This document shows, one piece after another, positions 11,755 through 24,245 of a stretch of 64,000 nt of DNA. Under the pieces are notes generated by a model. That model saw only the letters and a program-made list of their open reading frames with translations. It had not been told where the DNA came from and did no database searches. Each line of letters starts with the position of its first letter. The stretch's first letter is position 1. Source of the stretch: Tenodera sinensis (taxonomy: Eukaryota; Arthropoda; Insecta; Mantodea; Mantidae); NCBI GenBank assembly GCA_030765045.1, contig CM060967.1, positions 151,905,751-151,969,750 on the forward strand. The letters run 5' to 3'. The position numbers and the translations under genes were made by a program.

Positions 11755-13590
11755 TCGCCTCCCCGCCCCCCCCCCTCAAATGGATGAATTTTGAAAAGTG
11801 AATAGATTAAGATATGACTCACTTTGTGTAATTCCTACTTCAGGGCCCTCCCCCCTCCAAATGCACTATGTGCAAACGCTAAAATCATACGAGTCAAACT
11901 AGTATTTGTAATAGTGATTCCCATATAAGTGTATGAAATCTGTATAATCAGTCTGAGGTAGAATGACCTTTTGTTTAAAAAGTTGTCCTCAGTAAACATA
12001 CTAAGCTTTTAAAATGTCTGCGGCATAAACAACTTGCTCTTTAAGGCAGCAGGTTTTCACGACCTCATTCTTATATCGAGGGAAAAGGATATTATCTGCG
12101 CATTAACTCGGTCATTTCTAGTGCCATCTACTACATGTCAGGGAACTACTGCTACCATTTCCACAAACTACCTGACACAAACACTCAACTGTTTTGGTGA
12201 CTGAAAACTGTGCCTGCTTGCACTGCGATAAGTGCACAGATGTCCTTAAAATTATGCAAACTGCTGTGAAATATTAAGACAATTGAAAGCAATTGTACTA
12301 AAAATAGTTCAAATCAACGCTACATCATTGTTTACCTAACCTAGAACCTAACTAAAATGTCTAATTTACAACATTCTACGCAAAGCTTAGCTGTCTGCAA
12401 GCCGCTACATGCTGCTAACGCACAGTATATTGAAATCTGCATTAACAAACTTACAATAAACACATACTTCGTTCTTGTCACTCATGCATGTATTGGTAAA
12501 ATAACTGTGCAATGACATAAGCAAATAGAAAAGTTAATGCAAGTTGAACAGAGTTATGAAGAGTGAGAAACTTGCCGTTGCGATACTGAGGGCTACCTCG
12601 GTGCATTTCGTCAACGAAGAATTGTGGATACACTGGGTGAATCACAAATTCTTGTATTCCTGCCAAATGTGGAGCACACCTTCCTTATTACACTGGCACT
12701 CGTTTAACACTGAATATTGCCGACTCTGTGCACTTCCTCTCGCTGATAACACTATTTACTCAGAGACGAGAGTTTACACTAGGCTTTGCTGTTAGCATAC
12801 AAATGAAGTGGAAACGCTGCTTACAAACTTCACTCGATTTACAAACGCTGAAGGTAACCTCGCTGTGCAAGTGCTGTAAGAAATATCTAGATTCAATGAA
12901 GTTACTGACTTCAGCGACTGATTAGTTTCAAAACTATTTTAATAGGCGCCAAATATTACCGTAATGAGGTTTTGAGGTGTCGTTTTAGAAGCCAACTTTT
13001 AATTTCGGAGGAAAAAAAGGAAGATTGACCAAGTTAACCTAATTCTTCATTCTCTCCTCTTCTTCTCCTATCTACCCTCTTACACTACATTCCTTTCAAG
13101 TTGGTTTGTCTTTGTTCTTTGAAAGTAACTCTTTATATCAACTGGAGGGATGTGATGGTCATTGTTGGCCACTCCTTTATCTCGGCCGTTTCCTTGCTTA
13201 CAGTTCCAAAATTCCAAACTGTTTTATATTCACTTTTCGGTTCAAATGTGTCCAATGAAATTAATTTTAATTTCTCTATCATATACTTTACAATGTTCGA
13301 AAAGGCACACCAGATTTGGATAGACTGTGGCCTACATCATCACCTGCTATATGCATAGCAAACATAGTAATCAGGGGATCAATTTTCATCATCAGAAATC
13401 ATTTGTACTAATTTGTATAATATAATTAGCAAACTGATTGAAAGTTATATACTATTTCATTTGATTTTTAGTCAATAATTTAGAATGTTATTATACAAAT
13501 ATTGATGTGTTATTTATATTTCAGTTGAAGGTGATTGTTATTAATTTGATAGATTTTCTATACTTACATTAGTGTTAAAATTCATTATAT
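11755..13590. other. Unannotated stretch
   Basis: A minus-strand frame open from about 12687 to 12478 ends in a hydrophobic segment (LALTFLFAYVIAQLF). It has no ATG at its start and no recognisable relatives, so it is not called as a gene. Nothing else was recognised. Confidence 0.3.
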
Positions 13591-13591
13591 A

Positions 13592-14238
13592 CAGGTGTCC
13601 CTAAAGTCCGGTAACACTTTCCTTTATTTATTACACAAAAACAACACATAATGCAGCTTTCGTTTAGATGTCATATGAAAGAGGATCTCAAATGGTTTTG
13701 TTTTGATGTTACAGGTAATGCTCGTAGTTTCCACATTCGCCGCAGTACATACATACGATATTTTTGTATATAGTTGAAGATTCTGATTTCTTGTTCCAGC
13801 AAGACGGAGCCCCACCCTATTATCATAATCACGTTCGTAATTTCCTTGCCAATGAGTTACCTCAACGCTGGATAGGACGAGCAGGGAAAAATAACTTTTG
13901 ACAAGTGGCCTCCCAGATCCCCGGATCTAACTCCCTGTGACTTCCTATGACAATACATAGAAGATAGTGTGTATGTGCCACCTTTACCACAAAATGTTGA
14001 ACTCAAGCGCAGGATTGCAGAAGTTGCTGCCACTGTATTAGAAGATATGCTCCAAAGAGTATGGCAAGAATTTGATTACCGTGTAGACACACGTGGTTTC
14101 CATATCGAGGCATTGTGAACTCAGACATTGCAAACAAAACCATTTGAGACCCTCTTTCATATGACATCTAAACGAAAGCTGTATCTTGTTTTTGTGTAAT
14201 AAATGAAGAAAAGTGTTACCGGACTTTAGGGACACCTG
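13592..14238 (+). mobile_element. Tc/mariner-like element with ~115-bp terminal inverted repeats, deleted
   Basis: Both ends carry CAGGTGTCCCTAAAGTCCGG in inverted orientation, and the inverted similarity extends about 115 bp inward (through TCATATGAAAGAG and the CTCAAATGGTTTTG area). The dinucleotide before the left end is TA. On the right it is CA, probably a mutated TA target duplication. Inside, 13795-14118 encodes the C-terminal half of a transposase in broken frames: QQDGAPPYYHNHVRNFL, NELPQRWIGRAG, WPPRSPDLTPCD, then LQRVWQEFDYRVD. This protein type is common in arthropod genomes. The N-terminal half, with its DNA-binding domains, is gone, so the element is non-autonomous. Confidence 0.8.
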
Positions 14239-14624
14239 CACCATTTTACATTCTTAGACGGCGCCGTACCTGAGTTCAGCGTCTTCCACGCATGCACCAC
14301 GAAGATTTTCAAAACAATACTGCCATCCCACACTAGTACCTAGCAAAACCATGAAGCGTAACGGAAAGAATGTGAAACTGCCCAGATGTTTACGCGAGGT
14401 TATCGCACAAATATGGCTAGACGATGTCCGTACACACTGTTGGGATGCAATCATATCTTAAGGACAGCAACGTCTCATATGGCAGGCGCGAGATATCTAT
14501 GTCTTTTATCACTGACTATACGCAAAGTTACTATTATTTCGCTCTTTTAAGAAACAAGATAAGAAGCGATCGTAGCGCTCGGCAGCCAAAGTCAATACAC
14601 CTAAACGCTTTGCCAGGTACCCCC

Positions 14625-14880
14625 CCCCCCTTCTTCATATCAGTGGGCATGCAAAGAGAGCGAATGAATTTCAAAGTCATCACATATCAACGAGCTCTTA
14701 AAGATTTAACTATAGCTTAAAGCTTATTATATTCCCTTAAACTCCTTGTACCTAAAAGGAAGTAGGCAAGACAACCTCTGCAGGTGCCTATCTCCATAAA
14801 TATAATGTAGATAGAAGAATACGTGTTTGTACGAATAATTTGTACAAGAGTAGAGAGTTTGGAGTGGACCAAGGAATCAA
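14625..14880 (+). repeat. ACTTTC-family repeat, 3' portion
   Basis: The order GCAAAGAGAGCGAATG, CTCTTAAAGATTTAACTATA, TTGTACCTAAAAGGAAGTAG, AGATAGAAGAATACG and GTACAAGAGTAGAGAG matches the 3' third of complete copies. A nine-C run precedes it at about 14621. Confidence 0.6.
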
Positions 14881-15620
14881 ATGTTACGAGTCTTGTATTT
14901 TTTTTATTTGCAACTTCTAAGTTAATCAGTTTGCTAAACGAATATCGTAAGTACACAGTGCAGTGTTACATTTGTGCGCGCTTTGTGATAATATAAACTG
15001 TGTAAACATAATGCTCAATGACATAATTAAGTCATTGTCAGGGAACTTTCGCTGACCTATATAGATTACATTTCTCTTCCTTTTTCTTTCCCCTTTAAGT
15101 TAGCATTAAATATGGCACAACAAAGCTCATCTAGTTTCTCTAATAGTAATGAAAGCTATTCAAAGCAACAAAAGAGTGAATGAAGAAATCACCATATAAC
15201 ATCAAATGCCTTCTGTACGTCTATAATATTCGCCAAAGTTAAAGGCATATGGAGGTGGGACGTACTGCAGACTCCAGCGAATCCTAAGCTTGCCCCTCCT
15301 ACCAGGGTTGCCGAATGTGGTACATGCATCTCACGCGCTCTTATGTACAGAATCTCTGCCCGTACAGGCGTAGTGCTTGGCAAAAGCGCTCTTCTTGAGC
15401 ATTGGCCAGCGTTCACATGTCATTAACTTTTGTCTTCACCTACAAGAATCAACGGTGCTGCCAATGATGGAAAATTTACAGATGAGTAAACCTCAACTTG
15501 CTTGTACCCACAACGTACAGAAGACTAATGATATGCTTAAAGGACGTCGCACCTGTCAAAATTTGATAGTGTTTTCAAGAAGTCATAAGAGAACTACATT
15601 ACATTTGCAGCACAGAACTC

Positions 15621-16021
15621 ATGATCGCTGAATTACAGGATTACCGAGATGGGATACCAACCATTACAAATGTTACCAGTAAGATGCCCAGTCACAAAAG
15701 TTATCTATACCACTATTTTTTTCTCAACCTAAAACCAAGTTCAGAAAAATCAGAATTCTATAACCTAACGCGGCTTTATAATGGCGTTATTACAGTAGCC
15801 ACATGAACCAAAGACGGTAATTATAGAATGCCAAAGATGCCAACAACCTGTACACCAAAAACTTCTACAATCAAATCGCAAGATGTGTAAAATGTGAAGG
15901 ACTCAATCTAACAGAAAAGTGCAACAAACATACGGACACCGCGCCGATTTGCACAAATTGCAAAGAATGTCATTCAGCTAACTATAGAGGTTGCGTCGAA
16001 TACCAAAGAATTCAGAGATGA
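15621..16021 (+). pseudogene. LINE ORF1 (gag-like) fragment with zinc knuckles
   Basis: The first segment (15621-15806) resembles the domain preceding the knuckles in jockey-group ORF1 proteins (FFLNLKPSSEKSEFYNLTRL). A second segment follows after a stop and a frameshift: IECQRCQQPVHQ, then RCVKCEGLNLTEKCN, ICTNCKECHSANYRGC, then a stop at 16019. The CX2C and CX4C spacings and the HSANYRGC ending are those of retrotransposon nucleic-acid-binding knuckles that package LINE RNA. No ORF2 follows, so this is an isolated dead piece. Confidence 0.75.
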
Positions 16022-16219
16022 CCTAAATTCCAGCAAACCACGAACAGGACCTATCCATCTTGCACATCTCAGAACGCAGCACCAATTTTCTTGACCATAT
16101 CAACCATTAATGTACCATTTATCAGTGTTATCTTGTTTGTTTCTGGAGTTACCTGCATTATTAGTATAAAAAGGTCGATTGGTAGCGCCAATGCAGTTGG
16201 TTAAAGCTGAACCTTCTTA

Positions 16220-16683
16220 TGCCGGGGTTACAATGAACATAATGTGACTTAACTCGACGGGACGTAAAGGGAAAGTTTAACCCATTAAATGGAGCTATTT
16301 AAGATCAACTTAACTGACGTGGCATAAGAGTTTGGCAATGCCAAACCTTTCCTTCACGTTACGTCAAGTTTGGAGGCCACGTCACTATATGAACCAATCG
16401 CCGAGTAGTGCCATACAGGAATAAATTCTGCTTCTCTTAGTAACTATTTACATCGGAACTCCGTTTCTTTTGTTTAGCTCCTAAAATAGGTTATGGTCAT
16501 CTCCATAGTACTTTATTCACCGTTTAAAGATGCTTTACTTAATATTTTCGTGTTCTCTTTCTTTTCATTTTTGGGAAACATAACCTCTAATTAGAAAATC
16601 GATTTATCCGCCATGTCTGCCGAGCAGAAGAATAACCATTCACATTATGTCCGTCACGTCAAGTAAAGATTTTAATCCCGGTA
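16220..16683. mobile_element. PIF/Harbinger-like MITE
   Basis: The 464-bp unit begins TGCCGGGGTTACAAT and ends ATTTTAATCCCGGTA. The ends match as inverted repeats at 12 of 15 positions. Subterminal inverted similarity continues inside (ATAATGTGAC-like on both sides). The unit is flanked by TTA at 16217-16219 and at 16684-16686. A three-base TTA/TAA duplication is the hallmark of PIF/Harbinger insertion. No coding sequence is present. Confidence 0.55.
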
Positions 16684-18600
16684 TTAGTTTGTGGTTCAAG
16701 TTGGTGCTGGTCAAGAAAATTTATATGCTTTTATCGCTACTCCAAACTACCATTAGCACATTAAATATTCTAATTCCAAAATTACTGCACAATGAATAAT
16801 ACAGCATACAGAGTATTCAAAACTAGCACATGGAATTGTCAAAGTCAAACTGTGGTTACCTGAATGTGATACTTCCGAACATGCCACCAGAACAACTACA
16901 GCGCCGCCTCAAGAGGTAACGACGCTCTGATTTACTGACTGTTTGAGCAGCATATAATTCACAGAACAAGCCACAAGTTAATTCCACAGAACAAGCCTCA
17001 AGATAATGTATGAATAACTTGTCAGCAAAGTTTTAGTACTACATACAAAAATTTTAAAATAAAACAAAAAAGAGTAAATAAAGACACACACAGCGACTCA
17101 ATTTTTTAAAAATCTGACTATCGCTTTAGCCTGTTATATACTTATAACGGAATGTATAACTGTGCAATGAACGCTTTTCTCAATTAACAAGTCGTAGATA
17201 GAAGAATAAGATTAGAATGTGTCTACTAGTGTTTAGAAAAAATCTGATATTACTGTCATACTTGCCTTTTCGTTAAGTTGATAAAAACAGTAACTTAAGG
17301 GAGGAAAATGTACATACATAACAGGAGACGTTTCAAGAGATCTCAATGGTCATATCATCCTTCTTCCCTGGGTCTGACGCATAATAAGTCATGGGCTGAC
17401 GTGCAGGAATCCCCGTGACAGACAACACAAGAAAACAAAAATTATTATGTCAAATTATTCAATACTAGGCATGCATGGAAGAAACTGTCAACCCAATCAG
17501 CGTAATCCGCGAGAAGCAACGTTAAAGAAGTAGCCGACAAATGCCCAGTTACTGACAGTGTTATTTCTATCCATTTCATATACATATTACCTAAACGTGG
17601 GTAAAACTGAAATTTCCTACAGTTGCTATGGTCTCATGGCCTAAACTCGCCTCTCGCCTCATGTTCTCCCTATCGGTAACTACTGTCTCGCGTTATTTAC
17701 TCAAACGTTGGATACCCTTTAGGATGAACTCTGAATTATGCTAGCCACAAAACGCCCGCTACCAAATCGTAAACAAACTAATCAGAGAAGCTAAGTATGG
17801 AAGAGCGTCGGAAATCCTAAATTGAACTCCAGTATTTTGAAATTTCTACAGTATAAGAAATTAAGTTTGAAAGAAAAAACATTCATTGGTACATTTCAAC
17901 CATAATAGTAGAGTAGTTAAGACAGAGCCAGGCCATTGTGGCCGCCATGTGTGATCTAAAGATTACTAGGCAAGGTAGTGGGGAAGCAAGACGCCATAGG
18001 CAGTCTATAGGCATAACTTTTAAGGCGTATAACAGTATATGTATGTGTTTATTGTACCGGGGTAATTCTCTTATCTTAATAGTCACTATTTGGCACTATA
18101 TTTCTTACCGCTAGTCCTCATAAACCATCAAGAAAAGTGAACCCGTACAAAATATTCCCCAGATATGCTAGTCGCGAAGCCAGGTGTTCCGAGGGAATAC
18201 ATTATTAAGATTACCAGGAAATAAGAGAAATATATCACAGGTAACATATATTGTAACATAAAAAGATAAGAATAAATACAATCATAAAAAGACCATGGTT
18301 TACAGTTGCCACTACACTACCCTCACTTCACGTAACTTCTCGAAAGTTAATTATTCACTGAACAATCCACTGTAATTAAATCAAGTCTTTCCTCCCTCTG
18401 AGTAACTCAGACAAAGTTATAACTCAGATAACCATATAAATAAAACAAATGTTGTAAACTAGACAATATAATAAACCATACAATGTGTTCTACTGACGAA
18501 GTTTGTCACTATGGCAAATGTCGTAATAAAGTCAAATGACAAAAAGTAAAATTCCACTAACCTGTGCTTTTATTGTAACAACGTCGTAACATACGGTACC
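16684..18600. other. Unannotated stretch
   Basis: No transposon ends, domains or exons were recognised. A few short open frames exist but show no family signature. Confidence 0.3.
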
Positions 18601-19149
18601 TGCACAGAATTACAAGAATTCCGAAGTGTTACTGGGCTGTAGATACGGACATTTTGCTGCCTTGGGTGAGATGGAAGAGACCTTCTCCATTAGACCTTCT
18701 TCTTGGCGGTGGGGCCTCCTATCCATACGAAAAGGCAACTCCATGCATTTCCTCCATCCAAAACTGGTGAATACCATGGAACCCACTTGCAGACCCATTC
18801 CTTTGTAGCCAGATCCGCAAACTTATATAGAAGTTCCATTACACGTTGCATTCAGATACGCATACACCATATCACTACTTCTGACGATTATAATTCTGGA
18901 CATGACAAGAATCTGTCATCCAAATCCAGTCGAACTACTTACGAGTATGACATGACTTTGTCATCCCTCACGTCGATATCCTACTCGAGGCATTCTTACA
19001 GACATACGCTACTACTGCCCCATTGCACGAGGTCTACCCTCGACACGGCTCTCGCGATGCCTCTCACCACAGAACACGTAGCAGGCTCTCACTCCACCTC
19101 CGTCCACAGAACACCTAGTAGACTCCATTCACTCTTTTGTTTCTGAAAT

Positions 19150-19290
19150 GCACACGAGCTCCAGGTGTGCCAACCATATGAATCAAAATATCCGGAGTGA
19201 GCGTTCGGAGAAGAAATATTTCCTCTGCTGGTCAGCCAAGCACCAGGTATGATACTGAGGAAGAGGATGATGTGAAATGCAGTCATTGTC
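19150..19290. repeat. Fragment of SINE3-like repeat
   Basis: The stretch AAGCACCAGGTATGATA, then CTGAGGAAGAGG, then TGTGAAATGCAG, matches 36322-36364 in the same orientation. The tRNA-like end seen there is absent. Confidence 0.4.
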
Positions 19291-19370
19291 ACCAAAAAAC
19301 CAAACTATTATAGAATGTTGGAAGATGTTTAGCCATCTAACAGCACTTCAAAAACACCTAGTCTTCCAAT

Positions 19371-19800
19371 GTATACCTGCTCACTGTGGACTGAGTGGTA
19401 ATGAGAAAGCTTGCAAAAAAGGGTACCAGTGGTGTACAAAAATCTATAGTTAATCTACCATTTTATGCAGCTAAAAGATTAGTCAACTCTGAATTCAAAA
19501 AACTTATTGCAAAATATTACCATGAAAAATCAAAAAATAAAAGATGGAACTACCAAACATTCAAACAGTGATTCCTGAGTATCCTCGAAAAACAGCAGTT
19601 GCAACCTTCAGGTTGATTACAGGACATGATTGTCTGGCAAAACATTTAAACAGAATTGGGATATATTCTTCACCACTCCTGTCCTCTATGTGATCTGCAA
19701 GAGGAAATGGATCGAGTCCACCTTCAAATATACCCGGCCACTTCTGACTTCATTGTCAAAATCCAGCATTAGCTAACAACAACAACACCTCTTAAAAATG
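19371..19800 (+). pseudogene. I-like LINE 3' end with RNase H remnant and AAC-rich tail
   Basis: Conceptual reading in broken frames gives FQCIPAHCGLSGNEKACKKG, the RNase H active-site region. Further on come PRKTAVATFRLITGHDCLAK and HLNRIGIYSS, with a degraded CPLC-type motif. The sequence ends TAACAACAACAACA, a simple tail. The same 3' end is found at 43590-43810 (plus) and 58434-58500 (minus), so this is a multicopy family with 5'-truncated copies. Multiple stops and frameshifts rule out function. Confidence 0.7.
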
Positions 19801-21189
19801 AAAGTGACTTCAGAATACCCATAATAAGCATAGCAACTGTTTATCCATAATTGAAAATTCCCCGTAAAGTTTCGCTTAGTTTTATTATGCATGTAGATAA
19901 CAAACTTGTTTCAAACTTCGCAGACGTTTAAAGCCAAATGTAAGACTGCAGTCCTCTTAATTCTAGCGGTACTTGGCACGACACCCAAAAAACAGGTGAC
20001 GGAGAAGTCTGCTTCATTAGAATAGTCTCCGCATTGCTTTTACAGTGAATCTCTTTGGTTCCGAACAGACGCAACTCATATTGCAACTGTCACAACAGGT
20101 GCAATAGATTTTATTTGAGCTTGCAGCTTGGATAAACATAAGGTTCGAGAATTCTCCTTCTAAGAGAAATGTTGTGTGTGTATGTGTTTGTAAATTGAAT
20201 TTAATATAAGTATTTATTTTACCACTGAAAATCCCAATTCTTTCTGCCAGACATGGGGCTATAAAAATACCTAACTTCACTGCATAAATTATTAAAATTT
20301 TACAAAGGATTTACAAGGTCCTCGCACCTACTTGAATATGAGTGCTTTGGAATTAACACTTATGATGGGCTTACTTTCAATTGAAAATGTCATGGAGTAG
20401 AAAATAGTTGTCACTCCACAGAACGTACTATACAGTTGCTGCATTGGAATATAAAAACAAAAGCCGGTTACATTTTATTGCAAGCAATATACACATGGCC
20501 AGAATGAAAAATTTAGGAAACAGGAGACCACAGTTTAAAAAGTGTCAATTGATCGTGTGTTAGATTTGTTTCTTTAAATGTCATTTATCAAGTACTACCA
20601 CTGTGTACGTAATGAAATAGCGTTAAAACCTCTTAATAACCTTCATTCTAATTCTAGAGATTTATGCAATGAAGTTTCTGGATAACAAAACTTCATGATA
20701 ATCCTCATGTAAGGTTCATGTTGTAACCAGGGCAATCAGGGGGGTGCTAAATAATTGTATAAAGAGAGAACACTAACTTATAAATCATGAATCGATATTA
20801 ATTAACACTTCTTTTTCGAAAAAAGCAGTCTCATATGTATATGAGAAAAAGGTCTATTTCACGCATACATTCCACTTAGGAGTATGCAACTGCCAAAAGG
20901 CAATAAATCTCTTGTGTCGAACATTAAGGATAACATCTCAAATTTAAAACTGGAAATTTCAGCCAGTAAGTATAACTTAGAACAATCCAAGGTCCATCTC
21001 ATGGAAGCTAAAGTGCCGACGGAGATATCAGAGGAGTTGTTAGAACAGGCCAAGGCGACTCGTGTTATACCTTGAGCAACCTTCATTTTTCCTGTTAAAC
21101 ATACAGAACTTTATCAGTGTAAGGCCGTGAGCAGGCAGCGGTCAGTGGGCCCTATGTTAAGAGTTCTCTCTTCTGATTGAGGCATTGTT

Positions 21190-21535
21190 AAGGCAATGAG
21201 AGCAACATATAAAACTTTGCTGCAGAAACATCCGCCACCTTCAAGAGCTTTGATTTTCCCGGATCCTCCTACAGTTAATGATGTCAATCTTTCAATTTCA
21301 CAAGCAACGAAAAGTTTTCCAAATGGTTCCGCTTACAGTGTCGATGGCATTCTACCCCAGCAAATAAAAGCTTCTACTTCGAAATCAGCAGGCAATTCTG
21401 GTAGGCGACACAAAAATGCTATTACTCATTTCTGCAATTTTATGCTGCACTCCGGAGCAGTACATAAGTGTCGCTCTGTATTTCCTTCAGTATTTCAATC
21501 AAGATATAAATATTTGGATAACTGGCGTTGAAAAA
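21190..21535 (+). pseudogene. Non-LTR RT N-terminal fragment
   Basis: An open frame of 111 codons reads LLQKHPPPSRALIFPDPP, then NLSISQATKSFPNGSA, YSVDGILPQQIK and ITHFCNFMLHSGAVHK. This corresponds to the region just before RT motif 1 in LINE polymerases (the SAGGVDG-like step is preserved as SAYSVDG). The frame ends at 21531, before any catalytic motif. An upstream small frame (20884-21075) may be unrelated. Confidence 0.6.
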
Positions 21536-21559
21536 ACTTAATTTTTCAGTGGAAGGATT

Positions 21560-21725
21560 CACAGTTGGTGGTGGTGCGTCTAATTGATGCTAGTTCAGCC
21601 CCATTATAGGAGGAAAGTTGGCATCTTCTGATATGTAGTTATCCAGAATGTAATCGGTGAATTCTTTTATTCTTTCGTCTTCTGGTTGAAATGCCATTAT
21701 ATCTATGAAGCATTCACCAACTCTT
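21560..21725 (-). pseudogene. Possible DNA-transposase C-terminal fragment (unresolved type)
   Basis: On the minus strand a short frame reads MAFQPEDERIKEFTDYILDN followed by YISEDANFPPIMG. The pattern of an acidic helix followed by YI..YI....FPP resembles the C-terminal part of MULE-type transposases, but the match is short. The flanking sequence on both sides of the palindrome at 21876-22139 appears to belong to the same older repeat. Confidence 0.25.
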
Positions 21726-21875
21726 CAGGTTGCAGGAATGGAAATCTAAAGAATAACCTAAGAAATTGACGTCTTTCTCCTCTTCTTTATACATAGTCCC
21801 AAAGCTTGAATTTTTCTCTACCAACTCTGACCTAGATGAAATCTGCATCCCTTAATGTCCATCTCGGGTCACACT

Positions 21876-22139
21876 ATATAGAAACTGATTATCCGGGCTT
21901 GTGGGCCGTGGTCTAGTCAGGAAACTCCTCCCAGACGTCTCGTCCGAAGCTGCGTCGAACATCCTCAGTGGCGTTGCCTTAACACTCTCTTAGTCTCGGT
22001 CAGTCATCGCCACTGAGGATGTTCGACGCAGCTTCGGACGAAACGTCTGGAAGGAGTTTCCTGACTAGACCACGGCCCACAAGCCCGGATAATCAGTTTC
22101 TATATAATGACACCGGCCGTGAAAGCTTACGCAGTTTGA
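21876..22139. mobile_element. Palindromic retroelement fragment with 12-bp target duplication
   Basis: Two 99-base arms (21875-21973 and 22008-22106) are almost perfectly complementary and separated by a 34-base loop. The unit is flanked by the direct repeat TCGGGTCACACT at 21864-21875 and 22140-22151, showing that the whole palindrome inserted as one piece. Each arm carries CACTGAGGATG, then GCAGCTTCGGACGAAACGTC. A matching order (CTGAGGATG, AAGCTGCTTGAAAC) follows the Penelope-like fragment at 56.7 kb. A Penelope-like origin is therefore likely, and inverted partial copies are known in that group. No coding sequence is present. Confidence 0.65.
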
Positions 22140-22399
22140 TCGGGTCACACTGTTTTCACGGCTTTGTGAAAATCCATCATGTCGTCATTTTCCATGAAGT
22201 AATCCCAACCGAAATCCATTCAGTGGTGGATTTACAAATCTGGAATACTCAGCGACATAGAGGCAATTTACGTATATCATCTCAGGTATCTGTGAGGCAA
22301 TTTATGTACGTACTTGTGAAAAGACAAACAGTACCCTGGGAGGCAATTTACATCACCCCGAACCATGGGAGTTAGGAGTTCTGAAGCAAAACCATTAGC

Positions 22400-24005
22400 A
22401 TCAAAATTAGGAAGGAAATGTGATTCCCTTAATGGAGCCCCCGTTCTACTGATTTCTTGAGATAGAGAATGAGTATTGACATTCAGCGTGGCAATGTCAC
22501 CAGTGTAATGGAAACATTTCCTGATTCAACTGATTTTGATGAGGACTTTTATTGCTTATGAAAATTCTAAAAGTGTAGCATAATCTAGACGGATAGTTCT
22601 GATTGGCTTTACAGCTTCAGTTATTATTTGTGCAATGATTACTTGTAATATTATGTATCATCTCATTATAATTGCTTACTGCAAATTAGATAACCTTGTT
22701 TGTACTCACCTTTAAAAATGTTTCTTTTGTTGAAAATAGTGTTCCTTGTTTTTCTCGATGATTGCAGACTATGATCGCCTGGGAGTACGAAATCATATTT
22801 CGTTGTATAGGTTATGTTATGAATTTCTATGCGACATGAAAACTGTGTAGCTTTTATGTTATTACATAATTATATGGGACATGAACGTTTATAGTGTAAC
22901 CTATTAGAATATTATCTAATTAGAAATGTGAGTGAACTGAAGTAGGGAAATGTCAAAATTAGGGAGAGAGAAAAAAAAATGAAGATAAGCTTAAGAAGCG
23001 GCAGGAGGAGTTTAAGAAGTTAAGTGGGAGTCAGAAAAGAAGGATGTAAACAAAGGTGATAAAAGCAGGTAGGTCTAAAATAAGGGAGATAGAAGGGGAG
23101 AAGAAAAGGTAAAGGAGGCAAATTTGTAAAAATAACTATGTGAGCAAACATTGAACACATGATAGAAATAACAAGAAAGAAGCAACTAGCACTTGTCTAC
23201 CAAATATGTAAATGTAAAGTGCAGTATTTGGCTGCCTAATAACGGTAAGGACTGGGATCCAAGTTCATGGGCAGCTAAAAATGTAAAAGGTTTACCTAGT
23301 ACTCAATAAAAAATTCAAATTTAAATTATTTAAGAATGGCTCGACAATTTTATTCAGACCGATAATTTTTCCACCGTCAAAGGGTATTTACATGGACAAC
23401 ACAGTATATCCAGAGCTTGGGAGATTGTTGGAGTATGGTTGAAGAAGTCAGGCGTTCTGTCGATGTTTTACATCCTTTTGGTGAATATAGCAGGATTTTT
23501 CATCGGTTATTTAGAATAGTTGGGTCTCCACAATATTACAATTAGTAGTGCTAAAGGGAAGAGTTCACCATGGAAACACTCTAGATCCTTGTACAACAAT
23601 TTCATTAAGTAAAGGAAATGAATTCAATAGAAGCCGGAAGAATAGTCAAAAGAAACTCGGGAAACATTTTAGCCAAACAACTCGGCCCAAGCAGGATATA
23701 AATGTGCACTTCCCTTTGGACTGATGCCACCATGAGTCATGGAGTTGAAATTAAACTCTAGATAGCGTGAAGAAAGAAACACGCAAACACTACATATTAA
23801 ACGTGAGCAAACAAATTTGTTGCGGGCTGAGAATGCTTTATAACAGCGCAAACATTTGCATGGCACTCAGCAGAAAGGAATAAAAGAATGAAAAGAGGAA
23901 TTCCGAAAAGCTGAAGGTGACGCGATAAAGAATGTAAAAATGCTCCACAGTGCTGCCAAGTAGACATCAGCAGAATCATGGGAGGATTTCAAGAACTGAC
24001 GTTTT
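22400..24005. other. Unannotated stretch
   Basis: A purine-rich segment lies near 22960-23130. No family or exon was recognised. Confidence 0.3.
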
Positions 24006-24009
24006 ACTT

Positions 24010-24245
24010 CCTCTACTGTTTACCTACCCAAAATTCATAACAAGATTTCACCGAAAATACTCGTTTTGAGACTTCCTAAATCCCCACAACAAGCATCTTG
24101 GGAGCCAAGTTTAGCGTCTTCCAAGGATGCGACACGAAGGTTTTTAAGAAACTCTCCAACCCAAACTACCCTTTCATGGAAAATATTTTAAAATTTTTAG
24201 TGTCTCAAAAATGACTATTTGTAAGATATTCGCATGACAATTGAA
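24010..24245 (+). repeat. ACTTTC-family repeat, 5' portion with deletion
   Basis: Begins TTTTACTTCCTCTACTG (a degraded ACTTTCTCTACT), then GATTTCACCGAAAATA, TTTTGAGACTTCCT, GCGTCTTCCAAGGATGCGAC and GTAAGATATTCGCATGACAA. The part between the head and the second landmark is shortened. Confidence 0.55.

Noticed and set aside
12478..12687. Minus-strand frame with a hydrophobic C-terminal segment, possibly a small membrane protein
   Set aside because: It has no ATG at its start, no splice-site support and no recognised family.
20590..20720. Possible Tigger-type end (TTAAAACCTCTTAATAACC)
   Set aside because: No matching inverted end with a TA duplication and no coding remnant was found.
20884..21075. 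Small coiled-coil-like frame that could be an exon
   Set aside because: No good splice sites and no phase partner; probably chance or repeat-derived.
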